Below, piece by piece: positions 62,901-64,000 of a DNA stretch of 64,000 bases (position 1 is its first letter; each line of letters starts with the position of its first letter). The stretch comes from Euryodendron excelsum (Eukaryota > Streptophyta > Magnoliopsida > Ericales > Pentaphylacaceae): the NCBI GenBank assembly GCA_033060915.1, contig CM065380.1:46372001-46436000 (forward strand), written 5' to 3'. The notes under the pieces are model-generated. The model did not search any database. It saw only the letters and a list, made by a program, of their open reading frames with translations, and was not told the DNA's origin. The position numbers and the translations under genes were made by a program.

Positions 62901-63664
62901 AGCATCCATATGTCGTAGCATAGGCTTTTCATGAAACAACGGACCTGCAATGATAGAAGCCTTGTCCTGCAGCTTTCCAACTTTGAACATAGATCAGCCA
63001 ATGCTAGCAATATTCCTTGAGTACGCCTGCCCTGTAATGGACCTTTTTGCAAGTGTTTGCAAAGTTTATCAACAACATTTGCTTCAAATGCTAACTTTTG
63101 TAGATCCTCCTTTTCTGCAATTAAACTAGACAAAGCAAATGCAGCTTCATCTCCAACTTGACCGGGATCATCAAGAAGCTCAAGTAACATCAATATTAAT
63201 TTGGTTTTGGTTCCTACATCTTGCAGATAGCAAGGAGAAGTATTCCTTATAACTATCAAGCACATGCAGGCAAGCAATCTTGTCCAGGGATACCTATCCT
63301 TTGTTAACTCAGTAACAGCATTCAATGCCCTTCCACTTTCAAGTCCCACAAAATTTGAGACAACATCAGGATTTCCCTTGATTATTGTGGCTAAAGACTC
63401 TAAACTGGCATCTCTCTGGCATAGAGAACCTCCAAGAAGGCTAACAAGCCTCTTTAAGACCCCAGCATTGCTCAATGCCTTCTGCTCAATACTTGTGTCG
63501 CAAGAATGTGTTATGATACTTGCACCAAGTCCAGTAACATTTTCATTCTCACTATTCAACAGTGAGAGAAGAAATTCCATGTTTTTTTCTTCAAAAAAAT
63601 CATACTTTGGAGCCAGTTTCGATTGATAAATTATTTTAAGGGAACGAGCACCTGCGTCCACAAC
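47548..63664 (-). CDS. ARMC8: ARMC8 homologue (GID5/VID28-like), 5' end outside window
   Basis: Armadillo-repeat scaffold of the CTLH/GID E3 ubiquitin ligase. Exons found, all GT-AG: 63664-62945 ([16 protein letters not shown] to LLSLQ), 55743-55648 ([19 protein letters not shown]), 55568-55485 ([20 protein letters not shown]), 52493-52333 ([19 protein letters not shown]), 47972-47694 ([19 protein letters not shown] to DPCLDVK) and 47604-47548 ([18 protein letters not shown], stop TGA). Junction phases agree except at one place: the exon expected between VQ (55485) and D-PEPS (52493), about 75-80 residues in plant homologues, was not found. That gap holds a mitochondrial insertion. N-terminal exons lie above 64000. 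It is either a damaged copy or a gene with an exon I missed. The introns of 7.2 and 4.4 kb are repeat-rich. Confidence 0.85.
48525..48553. repeat. (GT)n(G)n microsatellite
   Basis: Eight GT units followed by 13 G, then GTGCGTGC-type repeats to about 48600, in an ARMC8 intron. Confidence 0.85.
51320..51359. repeat. (TC)n microsatellite
   Basis: About 20 uninterrupted TC units in an ARMC8 intron. Confidence 0.95.
51589..52079. mobile_element. Possible MITE with GC-rich ends
   Basis: ATGGATGGCAATGTGGTCGG at the left and GGCCGGATTTACATCCCTAT at the right are imperfect inverse complements. The GC-rich ends (many GGCC and AGGC words) enclose an AT-rich middle. There is no coding capacity and no firm TSD. 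Frames 51591-51779 and 51959-52159 are by-products. Confidence 0.4.
53122..53155 (+). ncRNA. Group II intron domain V (rps3 intron, NUMT)
   Basis: GAGCCGTGTGATGG and its pairing partner CAGCACGGTTCGG form the short hairpin typical of group II domain V, about 95 bp before the rps3 exon 2 start. In mitochondria it is the catalytic hairpin. Here it is a nuclear relic. Confidence 0.7.
53250..53908 (+). pseudogene. rps3: Mitochondrial ribosomal protein S3, exon 2 fragment
   Basis: The translation reads [74 protein letters not shown] and [15 protein letters not shown], the plant mitochondrial S3 sequence. Exon 1 and the C-terminal half are missing; after MQYLF it runs into unrelated DNA and a stop. 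Codons before about 53250 belong to the group II intron. As a nuclear fragment without a start or targeting sequence it is not expected to make S3. Confidence 0.88.
53909..55484. other. ARMC8 gap region, expected exon not found
   Basis: AT-rich, with poly-A runs. I searched both edges of the NUMT and this stretch on the minus strand for the missing armadillo exon and saw no convincing match. A weak resemblance (CTTTGAAGAGCTATCTGG on the minus strand near 53935) to the start of the expected exon is out of frame. Confidence 0.4.
56740..57770. repeat. Degenerate tandem repeats, period about 270-330 bp
   Basis: The block AATGAGCCACTTGTCG and neighbouring CAACCACAACAATAATGG-like words recur at about 56755, 57135, 57460 and 57735. 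Flanking DNA at 55820-55930 is also loosely repeated at 57790-57910. No coding sequence. Confidence 0.45.
58190..59120 (-). pseudogene. LINE (L1-type) remnant with zf-RVT region
   Basis: Minus-strand frames contain EGGLGI and GKWL, usual near the end of LINE reverse transcriptase. Toward lower coordinates [27 protein letters not shown] and [10 protein letters not shown] match the zf-RVT pattern of plant L1 elements, with many stops. It is a 5'-truncated dead copy in an ARMC8 intron. Confidence 0.6.
59383..59445. repeat. Near-perfect palindrome
   Basis: 24-nt arms (59383-59406 and 59422-59445, 23 of 24 matching) with a 15-nt loop. The weaker inverted similarity extends outward, so it may be the core of a fold-back MITE. 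Confidence 0.75.
59962..60009. repeat. (GA)n microsatellite
   Basis: About 24 GA units with one interruption. The frame at 59946-60161 that passes through it is not a gene. Confidence 0.9.
60666..60795. mobile_element. TIR repeat family, copy 4 (partial)
   Basis: Begins GGAAGCACAAACAC like copy 2 and contains CGAACGTGTCTTATT and CCAGACACGAGTC. The right end is missing. Confidence 0.4.
61246..61439. mobile_element. hAT-type MITE, 8-bp TSD
   Basis: A 194-bp element is flanked by AATAAGGA at 61238-61245 and 61440-61447. The right end GCCCTACCAAACAGGCCCTA is the inverse of the worn left end TCCTTTTGGTAGAGC. The inside folds back (GGCTTATAAGTC, AGCCAAAAAGCC). An 8-bp TSD with such ends fits the hAT superfamily. 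Confidence 0.78.
61448..61760 (+). other. Possible LINE 3' end remnant
   Basis: Ends in a T-rich stretch and ATTTACTTATAAAAAATTAAAA, similar to the 3' ends of plant LINEs. A broken frame is visible upstream. Weak evidence. Confidence 0.25.
61761..62944. other. ARMC8 intron sequence, nothing supported
   Basis: Intronic, AT-rich. The frame at 62617-62835 on the plus strand has no recognised family. Confidence 0.5.
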
Positions 63665-64000
63665 CTGTAGAACAGACAAACGATTCCCAAATGACATTCA
63701 GGATCAAATCCATGAACACTTGTTAAAAGGAACAGGGCTATCAGTAATTAGACACTGTTACAAATTCGAACAAGACAAAAAAGAAGAGCTCTGTGCTTAG
63801 CTTTACGATGCACTAAAAGGTTAAATGACAACCAAAGATTGAATGAAAACAAATTTATAGGTTATTGATTCACCAAAATACACACACATACACATACATA
63901 TATATATTAGTGAATAATATACAAGTATAACACCTGGCACCCCCGCCCCTGTGCGGGCAAACAACTTTTGTGAAATACAAATTAACATTACATAGTTGGG
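63665..64000. other. ARMC8 upstream intron (to window edge)
   Basis: Begins with the splice acceptor CTGTTCTACAG read on the minus strand. No further ARMC8 exon is seen before the window ends. Contains TATATA/ACACAC-like simple sequence at about 63883-63908. Confidence 0.6.

Overview
This is nuclear DNA from a flowering plant, most likely a eudicot with a medium or large, repeat-rich genome. Three intron-bearing plant genes are supported, and they are separated by plant retrotransposons, MITEs, a SINE, a LINE remnant and a piece of mitochondrial DNA. I saw no bacterial gene organisation, CRISPR array, rRNA or tRNA gene. I cannot name the species.

Layout. 1-6.1 kb: gene-poor sequence with one SINE and three copies of a short TIR repeat. 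6.1-8.7 kb, minus strand: a complete gene for a two-RRM (hnRNP F/H-like) RNA-binding protein, resolved into three coding exons. 10.2-41.3 kb: a nest of transposons that can be taken apart from its target-site duplications (TSDs). A MITE-like repeat was entered by a copia-type LTR (TSD GAAAG). That LTR was entered by a plus-strand Ogre/Tat-type LTR (TSD AGAAT). That LTR was entered in turn by a complete-length minus-strand Ogre/Tat element of about 20.6 kb (14909-35478). A rearranged gag-only copia copy and a separate GC-rich solo LTR (TSD TATAT) complete the nest. 41.8-44.6 kb, plus strand: a complete five-exon RbcX gene for a chloroplast Rubisco assembly chaperone. 46-47.5 kb: intergenic, with one candidate exon of an unknown gene. 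47.5-63.7 kb, minus strand: the 3' part of an ARMC8 (GID5/VID28-like) gene whose first exons lie beyond 64000. Its long introns carry a mitochondrial insertion (rps3 with its group II intron), a LINE remnant, MITEs and microsatellites.

The genes do not form a pathway. One acts in RNA metabolism, one in the chloroplast and one in the CTLH/GID ubiquitin ligase. The points of most interest are the ordered nest, the Ogre element's plant-mobile-domain-like antisense ORF and predicted intron, and the ARMC8 gene, in which one conserved exon could not be found at the place where the mitochondrial DNA sits. All identifications come from reading the translated sequence and from family knowledge; no database search was run.
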